In this document: positions 1 to 8,179 of the stretch, one piece after another | Numbering within the stretch: position 1 is the first letter of the stretch | Layout: the number at the start of each line of letters is the position of its first letter | Origin: Pseudomonadota bacterium | GTDB lineage: Bacteria; Pseudomonadota; Gammaproteobacteria; Burkholderiales; Ferrovaceae | DNA length: 64,000 nt | Reading direction: 5' to 3' | Assembly: GCA_021798835.1 (NCBI GenBank) | Contig: JAJZBQ010000004.1 | Location: 62,001-126,000, forward strand | The notes under the pieces: generated by a model | Database searches by the model: none | Told to the model about the DNA's origin: nothing | Seen by the model: the letters and a program-made list of their open reading frames with translations, nothing else | Program-made: the position numbers and the translations under genes

Positions 1-552
1 GCGTGGCGACACCAGATGACCGGAACGGATCAGTTCGCCCAGCCGGATCTGGTCGGCGACATTGGAGAACACCTCCCGCAGACCTTTGCCGTCACCGCGA
101 TTCGGCGTGGCGGTCACGCCATAGATCAGCGCATGCGGGTTCTTGGCGAGAACGGAATCAATGACCAGCCGATACGTCGGCGCCGCGCAGTGGTGGGCCT
201 CGTCGATCACCAACATGTCCAGAGTCGGCATCTGCTCAAGGTTGCGAGCCAAGGTTTGCACCATGGCAAAGGTGGCCTGACCCGACCAGGACTTCTGGTG
301 GGCATCGAACACGGAGGTGCTGACTTTCGGATTGACCCGACCAAACTTGGCGCGGTTTTGCGCGGTCAATTCATCCCGGTGGGCCAGGACGCACACCTTG
401 GCATCTGGATGTTGAAGAAATTCCCCGGCCGTGCCGGACAGGCAAATGGTCTTGCCTGCACCGGTCGGTGCCACGCCGAGGGTGTTGCCGTGGGCCTTCA
501 AGGCCGTAACGCAGCGGGTGACGAATTCCCGTTGCCGTGGACGCAGCATCAT
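1..552 (-). CDS. DEAD/DEAH-box helicase, partial (C-terminus beyond window)
   Basis: This is the N-terminal 184 codons of a superfamily 2 helicase that runs off the left edge of the window. Translating the minus strand from 552 gives MMLRPRQREF, then a Walker A motif (APTGAGKT), motif Ia (LAHRDEL), a Walker B box (VIDEAHH) and motif III (GVTATP). AAGGAG lies about 8 nt before the start. Members of this SSL2-like family unwind nucleic acid and are common in phage and integrative-element replication modules. It is the last visible gene of a leftward operon with the Sak4-like ATPase, which supports a replication or recombination role. The helicase C domain cannot be seen. Confidence 0.85.
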   Translation of the reverse strand, partial: MMLRPRQREFVTRCVTALKAHGNTLGVAPTGAGKTICLSGTAGEFLQHPDAKVCVLAHRDELTAQNRAKFGRVNPKVSTSVFDAHQKSWSGQATFAMVQTLARNLEQMPTLDMLVIDEAHHCAAPTYRLVIDSVLAKNPHALIYGVTATPNRGDGKGLREVFSNVADQIRLGELIRSGHLVSPR

Positions 553-564
553 CGGAGGTTCTCC

Positions 565-1158
565 TTATTGTGCCCATGCGGGACGGGTGGGGACCGCCGG
601 CAAAGATGGCGTGGCGTTCTGCGGTGCAGAGTGCACATGGCTGGGCATGCGCACTGGCTGCCCCATCAGGGCGGCGTATTCCTTGTGATCCGGCTGAATG
701 GCTGATTTGATGACGTTCTTGTCCTGGCCGTTTTGGTCCTTGTCCCAGTCGACCTTGCCGAGAAACTCGATGCCATCGAGATCAGCGAATCCACTGATGC
801 GGCGCGCGTTCTGTGCGACAGGACTGCCATCATTGGGGTGAACACCACGCGCCGAGTTGAGGATCGCCTTGACGAAAGTCCGGCCCATGTTGGCCCACTC
901 TGGCCCCTTGGGGCTGTGCAGGCCGATGAGCGACCACATTTTGCGACGGGCGAATTCTCCGTTTGTCACGACAAACTCGCAGTTCAGGTAAACAGAACCG
1001 GTATTGTCGTTGCGCGTGGCATAGCCGCCAGTCCAACCTTGGGATGCGTCGTCAAAACCCCCGGGTTTGATGGTCATGCGCACCGGTACCAGTGTGCCCT
1101 TGGGGATCGGGTCGAAAGAGGTCTGTTCGGAAGCAGAATTGAAATCGAAGTAGGTCAT
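565..1158 (-). CDS. Hypothetical protein of the recombination operon, possible ssDNA-binding partner
   Basis: A 197-residue protein with no motif I can name with certainty. The start (MTYFDFNSASE), a central beta-rich part and a Pro/Ala-rich tail resemble DUF669-type phage proteins, which usually sit beside Sak4-like ATPases and helicases and are thought to bind single-stranded DNA. Here it lies between exactly those two genes, 2 nt after the ATPase stop codon. The family assignment is inference from order and overall look. The coding call is safe because it is tightly packed in the operon. Confidence 0.6.
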   Translation of the reverse strand: MTYFDFNSASEQTSFDPIPKGTLVPVRMTIKPGGFDDASQGWTGGYATRNDNTGSVYLNCEFVVTNGEFARRKMWSLIGLHSPKGPEWANMGRTFVKAILNSARGVHPNDGSPVAQNARRISGFADLDGIEFLGKVDWDKDQNGQDKNVIKSAIQPDHKEYAALMGQPVRMPSHVHSAPQNATPSLPAVPTRPAWAQ

Positions 1159-1160
1159 GA

Positions 1161-2036
1161 TCAGGACTCCTGAGTCGAAATGGATTCGGGGGTGGAAACG
1201 GGTACTGGGCGTGCGAAATCGAGTCGCTCGGTGGCAGGCTTTGCAGGGCCGGCGATCTTTTCCATCAGGCGGCCGAGATGGGGCTCCTCGATGAGGTCGA
1301 GGCGACCGGAGCGATCTTTGGCGGGGAAGCCCCAGGCGTTCAGCGTGTGGCAGACAAAGGCGCGGTAACTGGTGCCGTCATCGGCCTTCAGTTCGGCCAG
1401 GGTGACGACCTCATCCACGATGCCCGGCAACTCAAGACCGGTCTTGGAGCCGTCGATCTGCAGCGAAAACACCCGACGGTTGAAGTCGTCCAGAGCCTCG
1501 TTCAAAATGCCGACGAACCAGACGTTCTTGCGGCGGGTATGCTGCAGGTGGGTCAGCCAGCCGATCATTTCCTGGCCCATCAAACCGTAGGCACCACGGC
1601 TATCGGGTTTGCCGGTTTTCTCGGAGTACGCCTGTGGTTGGCCCTTGCACCATTGCAGGCACAAGCGCCCGGCCACGGTGATCGAGTCGACGAAGACGGT
1701 CTCGTACTTATCCAGAACCGACAGGTCGCCAAAGCGCGCGCAGACCGCGTCGAAGTGAGCCTGGCTGTAGGACTGGTCCTCGCGCAGTGCCGGGTTAGGG
1801 CCACCAATGAACACCGCAAAATCGCGGCATTCCTGCCAAGTGCGGGGGCGGATCGTGTCGCCCGCCCAGCCCTCGACGGCGAGGTCGCCGGCCTCGAGGT
1901 CGAAGAACAGGGTTACTGTAGCGTTCAAGGTCCAGAGTTGCGAGGTCTTCCCAAGACCGCTTTTGCCAACGAGAACTCCCTTGACGCCGCGCTTTTCGGC
2001 CAGGCGCTGGTCTGCAGTGATGATGGGGAGACTCAT
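1161..2036 (-). CDS. Sak4-like / AAA_24 nucleotide-binding protein
   Basis: A 291-residue RecA-fold ATPase. It has a Walker A motif GKSGLGKT at residues 24-31 and a Walker B strand VFVDSI near 114-119. The layout is that of the short phage nucleotide-binding proteins (AAA_24, Sak4-like), which act as single-strand annealing or recombination mediators with an SSB-type partner. The ATG at 2036 is preferred because AAGGAGG precedes it and it overlaps the upstream stop codon as ATGA; the frame is open 12 codons further upstream. Neighbours are a possible ssDNA-binding protein and a helicase. The biochemical role is inferred from the family. Confidence 0.75.
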   Translation of the reverse strand: MSLPIITADQRLAEKRGVKGVLVGKSGLGKTSQLWTLNATVTLFFDLEAGDLAVEGWAGDTIRPRTWQECRDFAVFIGGPNPALREDQSYSQAHFDAVCARFGDLSVLDKYETVFVDSITVAGRLCLQWCKGQPQAYSEKTGKPDSRGAYGLMGQEMIGWLTHLQHTRRKNVWFVGILNEALDDFNRRVFSLQIDGSKTGLELPGIVDEVVTLAELKADDGTSYRAFVCHTLNAWGFPAKDRSGRLDLIEEPHLGRLMEKIAGPAKPATERLDFARPVPVSTPESISTQES

Positions 2037-2311
2037 GGCTGCCCCTCCTTGGAGAAGGTATCTCCAATGCAATGAGCGCCTAGCGCACCGCGTTTCCTGG
2101 CAAGTTCATAAAGTTCGTGCAGGGCATTTATGCGTTGTCTGACTGGGCAAATCTCGTTTTCCAGAGCAATGACCGCCAAGGCGATCTGGTCTATGGTGGC
2201 ATCTTCAATGGCTACCTCGGCTCCATTTGCCGGGATCAGCGCTGGCAGTGATTCGAATTGGTAGGGGTGTTGTTTTTTCAATCGGTCGAGCAGGGTATGG
2301 TTTTTGAACAT
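2033..2311 (-). CDS. Hypothetical protein, 92 aa
   Basis: A small, probably helical protein (MFKNHTLLDRLKKQ) without a recognised domain. It overlaps the start of the Sak4-like gene by 4 nt (ATGA), which indicates translational coupling, and begins 5 nt after the stop of the upstream 156-residue protein. Its position in a compact replication/recombination operon is the main evidence that it is real. No function can be assigned. Confidence 0.6.
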   Translation of the reverse strand: MFKNHTLLDRLKKQHPYQFESLPALIPANGAEVAIEDATIDQIALAVIALENEICPVRQRINALHELYELARKRGALGAHCIGDTFSKEGQP

Positions 2312-2316
2312 AGCGG

Positions 2317-2787
2317 TTACTCCTGAATTAATGCAAGGCGAAATCCGGGTTTGCCGGTCTTGAGGGTGCGAGCAGAGGCGAAGGCGCTTTTCAACGTTTC
2401 TGGCCAGGCGCTAAACTTGGCTTCTGAAACGCGATAAGTGATCTCGACATACTGGGTGGGGTCGTCGCCAGTGGACGCGATGCGACGCACGATTTCTGCA
2501 AGCTGCTTCTGTTCCCAGTCGATTTTCTTGGACAAATCGGCGGTGACGCGAACATGACCGTCATCGAAGTGCACGACGCCGGTGTCTTTGCCAGCAGCAA
2601 GCCGTAGTTCCTTTGCCCGCGCGGAATACTTCAGATCCAGGGCATGATCCACATGCTCGACAATGGCTTTTGCCGCAGACAGCAGGTCAGCCGCATCGTT
2701 TTTAAGATGAAATAGAGATTCGCTGGATTGTTCGGCAAGTTTCCCAGCGGGTGTGGCCAGCACTTGATCGGGGGGGAGGTGGTTCAT
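2317..2787 (-). CDS. Hypothetical protein, 156 aa
   Basis: The protein is hydrophilic, with a helical first half (HLKNDAADLLSAAKAIVEH) and a second half of mixed strands ending in GFRLALIQE. No catalytic motif or membrane segment is visible. It overlaps the AlpA-type gene by 4 nt (ATGA) and precedes the 92-residue gene, so it is co-transcribed with the recombination module. A role as an element-specific accessory protein is inference from context only. Confidence 0.6.
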   Translation of the reverse strand: MNHLPPDQVLATPAGKLAEQSSESLFHLKNDAADLLSAAKAIVEHVDHALDLKYSARAKELRLAAGKDTGVVHFDDGHVRVTADLSKKIDWEQKQLAEIVRRIASTGDDPTQYVEITYRVSEAKFSAWPETLKSAFASARTLKTGKPGFRLALIQE

Positions 2788-2996
2788 GCCACACCTCCCA
2801 CATCGGCGCGCTCGGATGTGCTTTTGCGCAGGCTTTCGGACTCGTAGGTTTCGACGTCCTCGAGGCGGTACAACACACGTCCTTGCAGTTTTAGAAAGAC
2901 AGGCCCGATTCCTTCAGAGCGCCAGCGTTCCAGGCTTGCTTCGCTGATGCCCCAACGGTCGGCCAGTTGGCGTTGGTTAAGGTGTTTGATGCTCAC
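2784..2996 (-). CDS. AlpA/MerR-like helix-turn-helix DNA-binding protein
   Basis: A 70-residue single-domain HTH protein. QRQLADRWGISEASLERWR is the winged HTH of the AlpA/HTH_17 family, followed by the wing strand GRVLYRLEDVETYE. Such proteins act as excisionases or as activators of mobile-element genes. The GTG at 2996 is chosen because AAAGGAG lies 6 nt upstream; an ATG at 3050 in the same frame lacks this support and would place the direct repeats next to the start. It is the first gene of the operon that runs left to the helicase, and three direct repeats lie just upstream. Confidence 0.75.
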   Translation of the reverse strand: MSIKHLNQRQLADRWGISEASLERWRSEGIGPVFLKLQGRVLYRLEDVETYESESLRKSTSERADVGGVA

Positions 2997-3048
2997 GTTT
3001 GTCTCCTTTAGGTGATTGCGAAAACGTGAGGTCAGTTTCCGACTCGGC

Positions 3049-3093
3049 ATGTACGGGCGTCAGCCATCGCCATGTACGGGCTGATGTACGGGC
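3049..3093. repeat. Three direct repeats (iteron-like) upstream of the AlpA-type gene
   Basis: The 10-mer ATGTACGGGC occurs at 3049-3058, 3072-3081 and 3084-3093. Two copies continue into near-identical flanks (GTCAGCC and TCAGCC). The start-to-start spacings are 23 and 12 bp, roughly two and one helical turns. They lie in the leader of the AlpA-sak4-helicase operon, so they are candidates for AlpA binding or replication-initiation iterons. That role is inference; the repeats themselves are read directly. Confidence 0.75.
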
Positions 3094-3119
3094 TCAGCCG
3101 AAACAAGAAAAAAATGGCT

Positions 3120-3149
3120 CCAGAAAGAAAAAACCGCCCGAAGGCGGTT
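3120..3149 (-). terminator. Rho-independent terminator for the leftward gene pair
   Basis: On the minus strand a 7-bp stem AACCGCC/GGCGGTT with loop TTCG is followed by a T-rich run (TTTTTTCTTTCT). It lies about 30 nt after the stop codon at 3178, so it ends the transcript carrying the 422- and 335-residue genes and separates it from the AlpA operon. Confidence 0.8.
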
Positions 3150-3177
3150 GTGCGAGGTGCATCCGACCGGTACGTGG

Positions 3178-4185
3178 TCAGTCCAGGTTGAATCCGTACT
3201 GGCCGTTGCCGTCGTTTGCGATGTAGTCCTCCCAGACCAAGTTGCCGCTGAAGATGTTTTGAATACGCTGGCTGCGACCAGTCTTCTGCGGGCCGTAGAC
3301 GGCGTTCAGGATTTCATGGGCAGGAACCCACTGACGTCCATTTGTGAACTGGTCGAATAAATACTTGACCGCTATAGCCTGCTTTTTTCCTTTGATGGCC
3401 CATGGTTTGTCAGACTTGGTGGCGATGGTCAGCGTGTTGGAGAATGGATCGAAGCGGACCGGAAGCGACTTTTTTTCATTGCGTCCAGTAGGGGCCAACA
3501 GCAATCGGTAGATCAGGTCGATGTCGAAAGTCGGTTTGACTGAGTGGTCCAGCAGCACGCTGGCGATTGGAATGACGCGATAGCTTCGCGGCAGCGGCAC
3601 GATTCCAGGCAGGGACTGACCTGTGGTGAAAATCAATCCTTGATCGGGCAATGAGGCTGCCTGGAAATGGGAAAATACCTGCTCGATGCATGACGATAAC
3701 CCCCGCACCAGCCATACATCCACCTGTACGTTGCCAATGCGCATCTTGCCGAGATTCCACAGTACGCCATCAATGGCTGGTGCTGTGATACCGCGTCGAT
3801 GCGCCTGTGGAATTTCAAGCAGGTCGGCCAGAAAGTTAAGAAACTTGGTCTCCGAGACAGCATACACAGCCACCGAATCGGCAGCGACATATTTGGTGCG
3901 AAAAGTTTCCGGGCACCGGTAGCGATAGCGTCCCAGGTCATCGTCTTCCTCGACCTCAACCGGCACGCGTTCGTCACCTCTGGTTGTCGGATAGCAACCG
4001 GCATAACCAATACGCTCGGTCCACTGCGCAAGATCCCGGTCGGAGAGTGCCGGGCGGTGCGGCAGGTCCCAACCGGGCACACCATGCAGTCGTTGGCCGG
4101 CGCCATCGCCAACGGCGTGGCTCGACTGTTCGAAGAGATCGATCAGATCAAGCAACGAGGGCGTCTTCAGGTTCTTCTGTGACAT
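3178..4185 (-). CDS. Uncharacterised mobile-element protein, 335 aa
   Basis: I do not recognise this family. The protein starts MSQKNLKTPSLLDLIDLFEQ and has a Cys-containing middle (GYAGCYPTT, YRYRCPETF). Its C-terminal third looks like a winged-helix or small DNA-binding fold (AVKYLFDQFTNGRQWVPAHE, then TGRSQRIQNIF). The start lies inside the end of the upstream 422-codon reading frame (a 38-nt overlap), with AAGGA before it, so the two are made together and probably act together. It is the last gene before a strong terminator. A GTG one codon upstream is an alternative start. Confidence 0.65.
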   Translation of the reverse strand: MSQKNLKTPSLLDLIDLFEQSSHAVGDGAGQRLHGVPGWDLPHRPALSDRDLAQWTERIGYAGCYPTTRGDERVPVEVEEDDDLGRYRYRCPETFRTKYVAADSVAVYAVSETKFLNFLADLLEIPQAHRRGITAPAIDGVLWNLGKMRIGNVQVDVWLVRGLSSCIEQVFSHFQAASLPDQGLIFTTGQSLPGIVPLPRSYRVIPIASVLLDHSVKPTFDIDLIYRLLLAPTGRNEKKSLPVRFDPFSNTLTIATKSDKPWAIKGKKQAIAVKYLFDQFTNGRQWVPAHEILNAVYGPQKTGRSQRIQNIFSGNLVWEDYIANDGNGQYGFNLD

Positions 4186-5377
4186 CACTGATTTCCTTCA
4201 CCAACTGCCACTTGGCCAGCAAACGGTCGCAGAGTGCCCGGTCCTTTTCACGTTTCACCTTGATATTGCATTTGTTGCCATCACGCAGGATCACGGCGAT
4301 TGTGCGTGCCCGCTCTTTTCCCACTTTCTTGATGCGGATTGACAGTTTTGCATAGGTGATGTGGTGATTGCGAAAGTCGAACGATGGGGAAATCAATGAA
4401 CGGGCAGCGGTGTAAATGTTATCGACGTCCTTGGGCCAAATTTTGACCAGCAAGGAACGGTGGTTGTCCTGGGTATAACCAAGATCGATCACCTTGACAG
4501 ACTCGACTGCTTCGCCGGACAGATCGAAATTGCGAGGCGCAGCCAGACTCTGGAAGTCATACTGCTTCAAAGGAATCTTGTCCCCGGTGAAGGGCGACTG
4601 CAGCAGCGAATCCGCCACGATCCGTGCCAGTGCCTCGCGGCCATCCGTATCTTTGGACAGCACCTCCAAGTGACCGTTGGCCGGTTCATAGGTGATGTGC
4701 GAGGAGATTGCGCGGATCACCTCCTGCGGTACGAGTTCACTGGCCTGTACGCGATCAATGATCTCGGGTGGGCGATTGTGATGTACGCTGACTTGATAAA
4801 GACTTACGTCTTCACCCGTGAGTGTGTTAGGCCGTAGCCGCTTGAATACCTGAACGGCAACAGCATCTCTCGCGCGGCCCAGTTGATGGGCAATGGCCTG
4901 ATGAAATTCCGAGTGTGCGGTCGCGTCATCCAGCACCGTGAGGTCCTTGGGGGCTATGTAGCCGGAATAGCAAGACATACTTTGCCTGAACACGTCAGCT
5001 TGGCGGGCATTTAGCGATTCCTCGAAAAGCGCAGGCTCATTCAGGTGCAGCCATAACGCACGCTCATACTGATTCGAGATAGCGCCAAATGCTGACTTGT
5101 TATTGCCGTCGAAGATTTCCTGGCTGATGCCTTCGATGACGTCCTGGCCAGCACCGTCTGAGAGCAAGGCGATACGTTCGGCCACTTCTTCGATCTTCTG
5201 GCGTTCGCCCACCTTCAAAGCCGACAGAACTGGTTCCATGATGGCGCGCTGTTCCTGCTTTCCCTGCTTTTTGTCCAGTTCCGGCATGTCCAAGTCGAAC
5301 TGGTCCACCATGAATGTTCGGAAAACTTCCGGAGCCATGTGGCTGAGCAGTTTAGACAGATTTTCAGCATCGTTCAT
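4148..5377 (-). CDS. Uncharacterised mobile-element protein, 409 aa, first gene of a pair
   Basis: A soluble protein of unknown family. Its N-terminus is helical (NLSKLLSHMAPEVFRTFMVD), with a charged middle and a basic C-terminal third (IRIKKVGKERARTIAVILRD, KCNIKVKREKDR) that could contact nucleic acid. The ATG at 5377 has GGGGA about 8 nt upstream; in-frame ATGs at 5383 and 5416 are less well placed. It is the first gene transcribed leftward from the operator region shared with the XRE repressor, so it is probably under direct repressor control. No enzyme motif is evident. Confidence 0.65.
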   Translation of the reverse strand: MNDAENLSKLLSHMAPEVFRTFMVDQFDLDMPELDKKQGKQEQRAIMEPVLSALKVGERQKIEEVAERIALLSDGAGQDVIEGISQEIFDGNNKSAFGAISNQYERALWLHLNEPALFEESLNARQADVFRQSMSCYSGYIAPKDLTVLDDATAHSEFHQAIAHQLGRARDAVAVQVFKRLRPNTLTGEDVSLYQVSVHHNRPPEIIDRVQASELVPQEVIRAISSHITYEPANGHLEVLSKDTDGREALARIVADSLLQSPFTGDKIPLKQYDFQSLAAPRNFDLSGEAVESVKVIDLGYTQDNHRSLLVKIWPKDVDNIYTAARSLISPSFDFRNHHITYAKLSIRIKKVGKERARTIAVILRDGNKCNIKVKREKDRALCDRLLAKWQLVKEISDVTEEPEDALVA

Positions 5378-5460
5378 TGACATTCCCCATTTGCAAGGTG
5401 TTGATCGGGTTGGCACCAGCCCAGGCCCCGTCTTCTTGTTGGGGATTTAAGACCGATTAT

Positions 5461-5476
5461 GTTCGGTTTGCCGAAC
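5461..5476. promoter_or_regulatory. Palindromic operator between divergent XRE repressor and leftward operon
   Basis: GTTCGGTTTGCCGAAC is a perfect 6-bp inverted repeat with a 4-bp centre. The leftward -10-like box CATAAT (minus strand, 5461-5456) abuts it, so bound repressor would block that promoter. A half-site GTTCGG recurs at 5528-5533, at the -35 of the rightward promoter. This is the expected layout of a CI-like switch controlling both directions. Confidence 0.7.
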
Positions 5477-5526
5477 GATTGAGATTATTGATGGTCGGCT
5501 AGTAACTTGTCAAGAAGGTACAATCT

Positions 5527-5556
5527 TGTTCGGCCCAGTGGTATTATTTTTATACA
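5527..5556 (+). promoter_or_regulatory. Predicted sigma-70 promoter of the XRE-immA operon
   Basis: The -35-like TTGTTC (5527-5532) and the -10-like TATACA (5551-5556) are 18 bp apart, 26 nt before the GTG start at 5582. The half-operator GTTCGG overlaps the -35, which suggests autoregulation. This is a consensus match read by eye. Confidence 0.45.
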
Positions 5557-5581
5557 GATGCAGACAACATAGGAGAAATGA

Positions 5582-5902
5582 GTGTCTTCCCCCCTAGGTG
5601 AAAAGATTCGCGTACTGCGCAAGCAAAACAATCTCAGTCTCGAACAACTGGCTGAACTGACGGAATCGAGCAAGAGTTATATCTGGGAACTGGAGAACAA
5701 GGACGATCCGAAACCGTCGGCTGAGAAGATCAGCAGGATTGCGGCAGCACTCAAGGTTACTACTGACTTTTTGATCACTAAATCTATGGCCACACCGGAT
5801 GAGGCGGTGCTTGATGAGGCGTTATTTCGCAAGTTCAGAGCCATGTCCGAGGCGGACAAGAAAAAGATTCGCAAAATCATCGACGGATGGGATGACGAAT
5901 GA
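5582..5902 (+). CDS. XRE-family helix-turn-helix repressor
   Basis: A 106-residue CI-like regulator. The N-terminal HTH spans residues 6-60 (GEKIRVLRKQNNLSLEQLAE, then SSKSYIWELENKDDPKPSAE), followed by a short acidic tail (KKIRKIIDGWDDE). It starts at GTG 5582 with AGGAG 6 nt upstream; the ATG at 5578 is out of frame and hits a stop after seven codons. The gene overlaps immA by 4 nt. Repressor-ImmA pairs control excision or induction of integrative elements, with the protease cleaving the repressor. The palindromic operator upstream is its likely site. Confidence 0.9.
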   Translation: MSSPLGEKIRVLRKQNNLSLEQLAELTESSKSYIWELENKDDPKPSAEKISRIAAALKVTTDFLITKSMATPDEAVLDEALFRKFRAMSEADKKKIRKIIDGWDDE

Positions 5903-6792
5903 CGGTTGCAAAAAAACCCATGGCCGAGGCCAATCGAATTTCCTCAATGCTCAATCTGGTGTTGGGTCCGCAGCGTTTCCCAGTCAAGGTGGATGAGGTG
6001 GCCCAGGAATATTCCCGGCAATGTTTCAGGGATTCCCCAATTGATAAAATCCAGGGTGAGCATCTCGATGATTTTGACGGGATGCTCAAGTCGAACAAAT
6101 CCCGGTCAAAGTGGCTTATCGTATACAACGATGGGGTTATGGCTGCGGGTCGCAAACGATTTACGATTGCCCATGAGTTTGGTCACTACCTATTGCATCG
6201 TCATCAACGGGATACTTTTGAGTGTGGGGACGGTGACATCGGAACGGGAGACAACAACGGACGGGATATTGAGGCCGAAGCGGATCTTTTTGCGTCAACG
6301 CTGTTGATGCCCCTGGATGATTTCAGACATCAGATCGAGGGTCAACAGATCAGTTTCGATCTGTTGGGGCATTGTGCTGACAGATATGGCGTCTCGTTGA
6401 CTGCTGCGGCCTTACGCTGTCTTGAAGTTCTAACCAAGCGCGCGGTGTTGGTGGCCAGCCGTGACGATCACATGCTGTGGGCCAAGTCGAACACGGCGGC
6501 ACTCAAATCTGGTGCATACTTTCCGACGCGTAAGAACACCATCGAGTTACCCCGCCAGGCGCTGGCACATAGTGACAATGGCAGGGACGCAGGAAATCAA
6601 CAGACGGGTAGGGCACAGGAGTGGTTCCCACGTGAACCCGCCAGTATGCAGGTTACCGAAATGACACGAAGGGCGGGCCAGTACGATTACATACTGACGC
6701 TACTATTGATGCCCGACGCTGAATGGAGTGACTCCCAGCATGATGATGAAGTCGATGAGGATACCTTTGATCGATTCGCCCGTAATGGATAA
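5899..6792 (+). CDS. ImmA/IrrE-family metallopeptidase
   Basis: A 297-residue M78-type peptidase. HEFGH at residues 92-96 gives the two zinc histidines and the catalytic Glu, and IEAEADLFASTLLMP near 124-138 supplies the third ligand region. The C-terminal 130 residues form an extra domain of unknown role. Family members cleave the cognate repressor encoded next door (ImmA on ImmR, IrrE on DdrO). The ATGA overlap with the repressor gene supports that pairing here. The target is inferred from context. Confidence 0.9.
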   Translation: MTVAKKPMAEANRISSMLNLVLGPQRFPVKVDEVAQEYSRQCFRDSPIDKIQGEHLDDFDGMLKSNKSRSKWLIVYNDGVMAAGRKRFTIAHEFGHYLLHRHQRDTFECGDGDIGTGDNNGRDIEAEADLFASTLLMPLDDFRHQIEGQQISFDLLGHCADRYGVSLTAAALRCLEVLTKRAVLVASRDDHMLWAKSNTAALKSGAYFPTRKNTIELPRQALAHSDNGRDAGNQQTGRAQEWFPREPASMQVTEMTRRAGQYDYILTLLLMPDAEWSDSQHDDEVDEDTFDRFARNG

Positions 6793-6815
6793 ACCACAGC
6801 CTGAGGCATTTCATC

Positions 6816-8024
6816 ATGAGCGCACATAAATGGCAGTTCAGTGCCCGGTTTCGGCGTCATGCTTTCGGCTGGCGATCGGATACGCCGATCCAGCGCATTA
6901 AGGAGGCTCTCGCAGAAATCAAACTGGTTGCGCGCAAGGAGCCGGTGGTTGCGGCTGAGGGTGCCGTGACGCTACTGGAGAAACTTTCACCTGCGCTGGA
7001 GCAGGTGGATAGTTCGTCTGGTTCTCTGGGCTCGGCAGTGAACCGGGCCATCGATACCTTGGTACCGATCATTGCCAAGGCCAATGTTGAGCCAGATGTT
7101 CGACAGCAATGGCTGGAACGGCTTTGGCAGGCCCTGGAAAACGATGGGATTCCCTACTTGGAGTTGCTGGGTGAATACTGGGGAGAGTTATGCGCCACTC
7201 CGGAGATGGCTGCCAAGTGGGCCGACAAATTTTTACCGCTGGTTGAGTATATTTGGGTGCCTCAGGAATCTGGTCGGGGATTTTTCAAAGGAACGATCGC
7301 CTGTCTTGCATCGTTCTACGCGGCTGGCCGTCATGAACAGTTGTTGACTTTGCTGGGTCGTGCGCCGTTCCGGTGGTGGCACTACCATCAGTGGGGGGTC
7401 AAAGCACTGGTTGCGATGGGGAAGAAAGTTGAGGCGGTGCGCTATGCCGAGCAGTTGCGCGGGGTGAATGATCCAGGTTGGCAGATTGCCGAATCCTGCG
7501 AGGCCATTCTTCTGTCATCGGGCATGGCTGAAGAGGCATACCGGCGTTATGCGCTTGAAGCCAACCGGGGAGCAACCAATCTGGCGACATTTCGGGCCAT
7601 CGTCAGGAAATACCCGAATGTGGCACCCGAACAGATTTTGCGTGACTTGATCAACAGCACTCCTGGGGCCGAAGGCAAGTGGTTTGCTGCGGCAAAGGAT
7701 GCTGGTTTGTTCGGTGTAGCCATTGAACTGGTCAACAATAGTCCGACTGATCCACGCACGCTGGTGCGCGCCGCGCGGGACTTTGCCGTGAGTCAACCTG
7801 AATTTGCTGTGGCCTCCGGACTTGCAGCACTGCGATGGCTGGCGCTCGGTCACGGTTACGACATCACCGTTCTCGATGTGCTCGATGCATACTCGACGGT
7901 GCTGCATGCCGCCGAAAAAGCCGGACGGGATATCCAACAAGTCAAGGGGCAGATCGTCGATTTGTTATCTGGCACCCCAGTTGGCAAACAGTTCCTGAAA
8001 ACCGTTCTGTCACATCCTCAATAA
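6816..8024 (+). CDS. Hypothetical alpha-solenoid protein, 402 aa
   Basis: The protein is almost wholly helical, with repeated helix pairs rich in Ala, Leu and Trp (for example EQLLTLLGRAPFRWWHYHQW, VAMGKKVEAVRYAEQLRG), like a TPR/SEL1-type solenoid. There is no signal peptide, membrane segment or catalytic motif. It follows immA by 23 nt on the same strand and is probably in the same transcript. A scaffold or protein-binding role is plausible but unproven; I do not recognise the exact family. Confidence 0.65.
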   Translation: MSAHKWQFSARFRRHAFGWRSDTPIQRIKEALAEIKLVARKEPVVAAEGAVTLLEKLSPALEQVDSSSGSLGSAVNRAIDTLVPIIAKANVEPDVRQQWLERLWQALENDGIPYLELLGEYWGELCATPEMAAKWADKFLPLVEYIWVPQESGRGFFKGTIACLASFYAAGRHEQLLTLLGRAPFRWWHYHQWGVKALVAMGKKVEAVRYAEQLRGVNDPGWQIAESCEAILLSSGMAEEAYRRYALEANRGATNLATFRAIVRKYPNVAPEQILRDLINSTPGAEGKWFAAAKDAGLFGVAIELVNNSPTDPRTLVRAARDFAVSQPEFAVASGLAALRWLALGHGYDITVLDVLDAYSTVLHAAEKAGRDIQQVKGQIVDLLSGTPVGKQFLKTVLSHPQ

Positions 8025-8179
8025 CACTCTGATTGGTCGACCGTATCTTGCTGAGGGCAGGGTATCTTTGAAGCGGATAGCAACACTTCGAACGCCTACG
8101 AAATTCCCTCATGGCATCAAGGGCGGTTCACCCGGACAATTTGCTATTCAAGCGAGTTTGACGGAGAGGACCGATACCC

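Noticed and set aside
1278-2075. Long rightward open frame opposite the Sak4-like gene
   Set aside because: It mirrors a gene with clear Walker motifs, a strong ribosome site and operon overlaps; the rightward frame has none of these and is a by-product of G+C-rich coding DNA.
3049-3093. CRISPR array
   Set aside because: Only three 10-bp repeats with unequal short gaps and no cas genes; no true CRISPR array is seen anywhere in the window.
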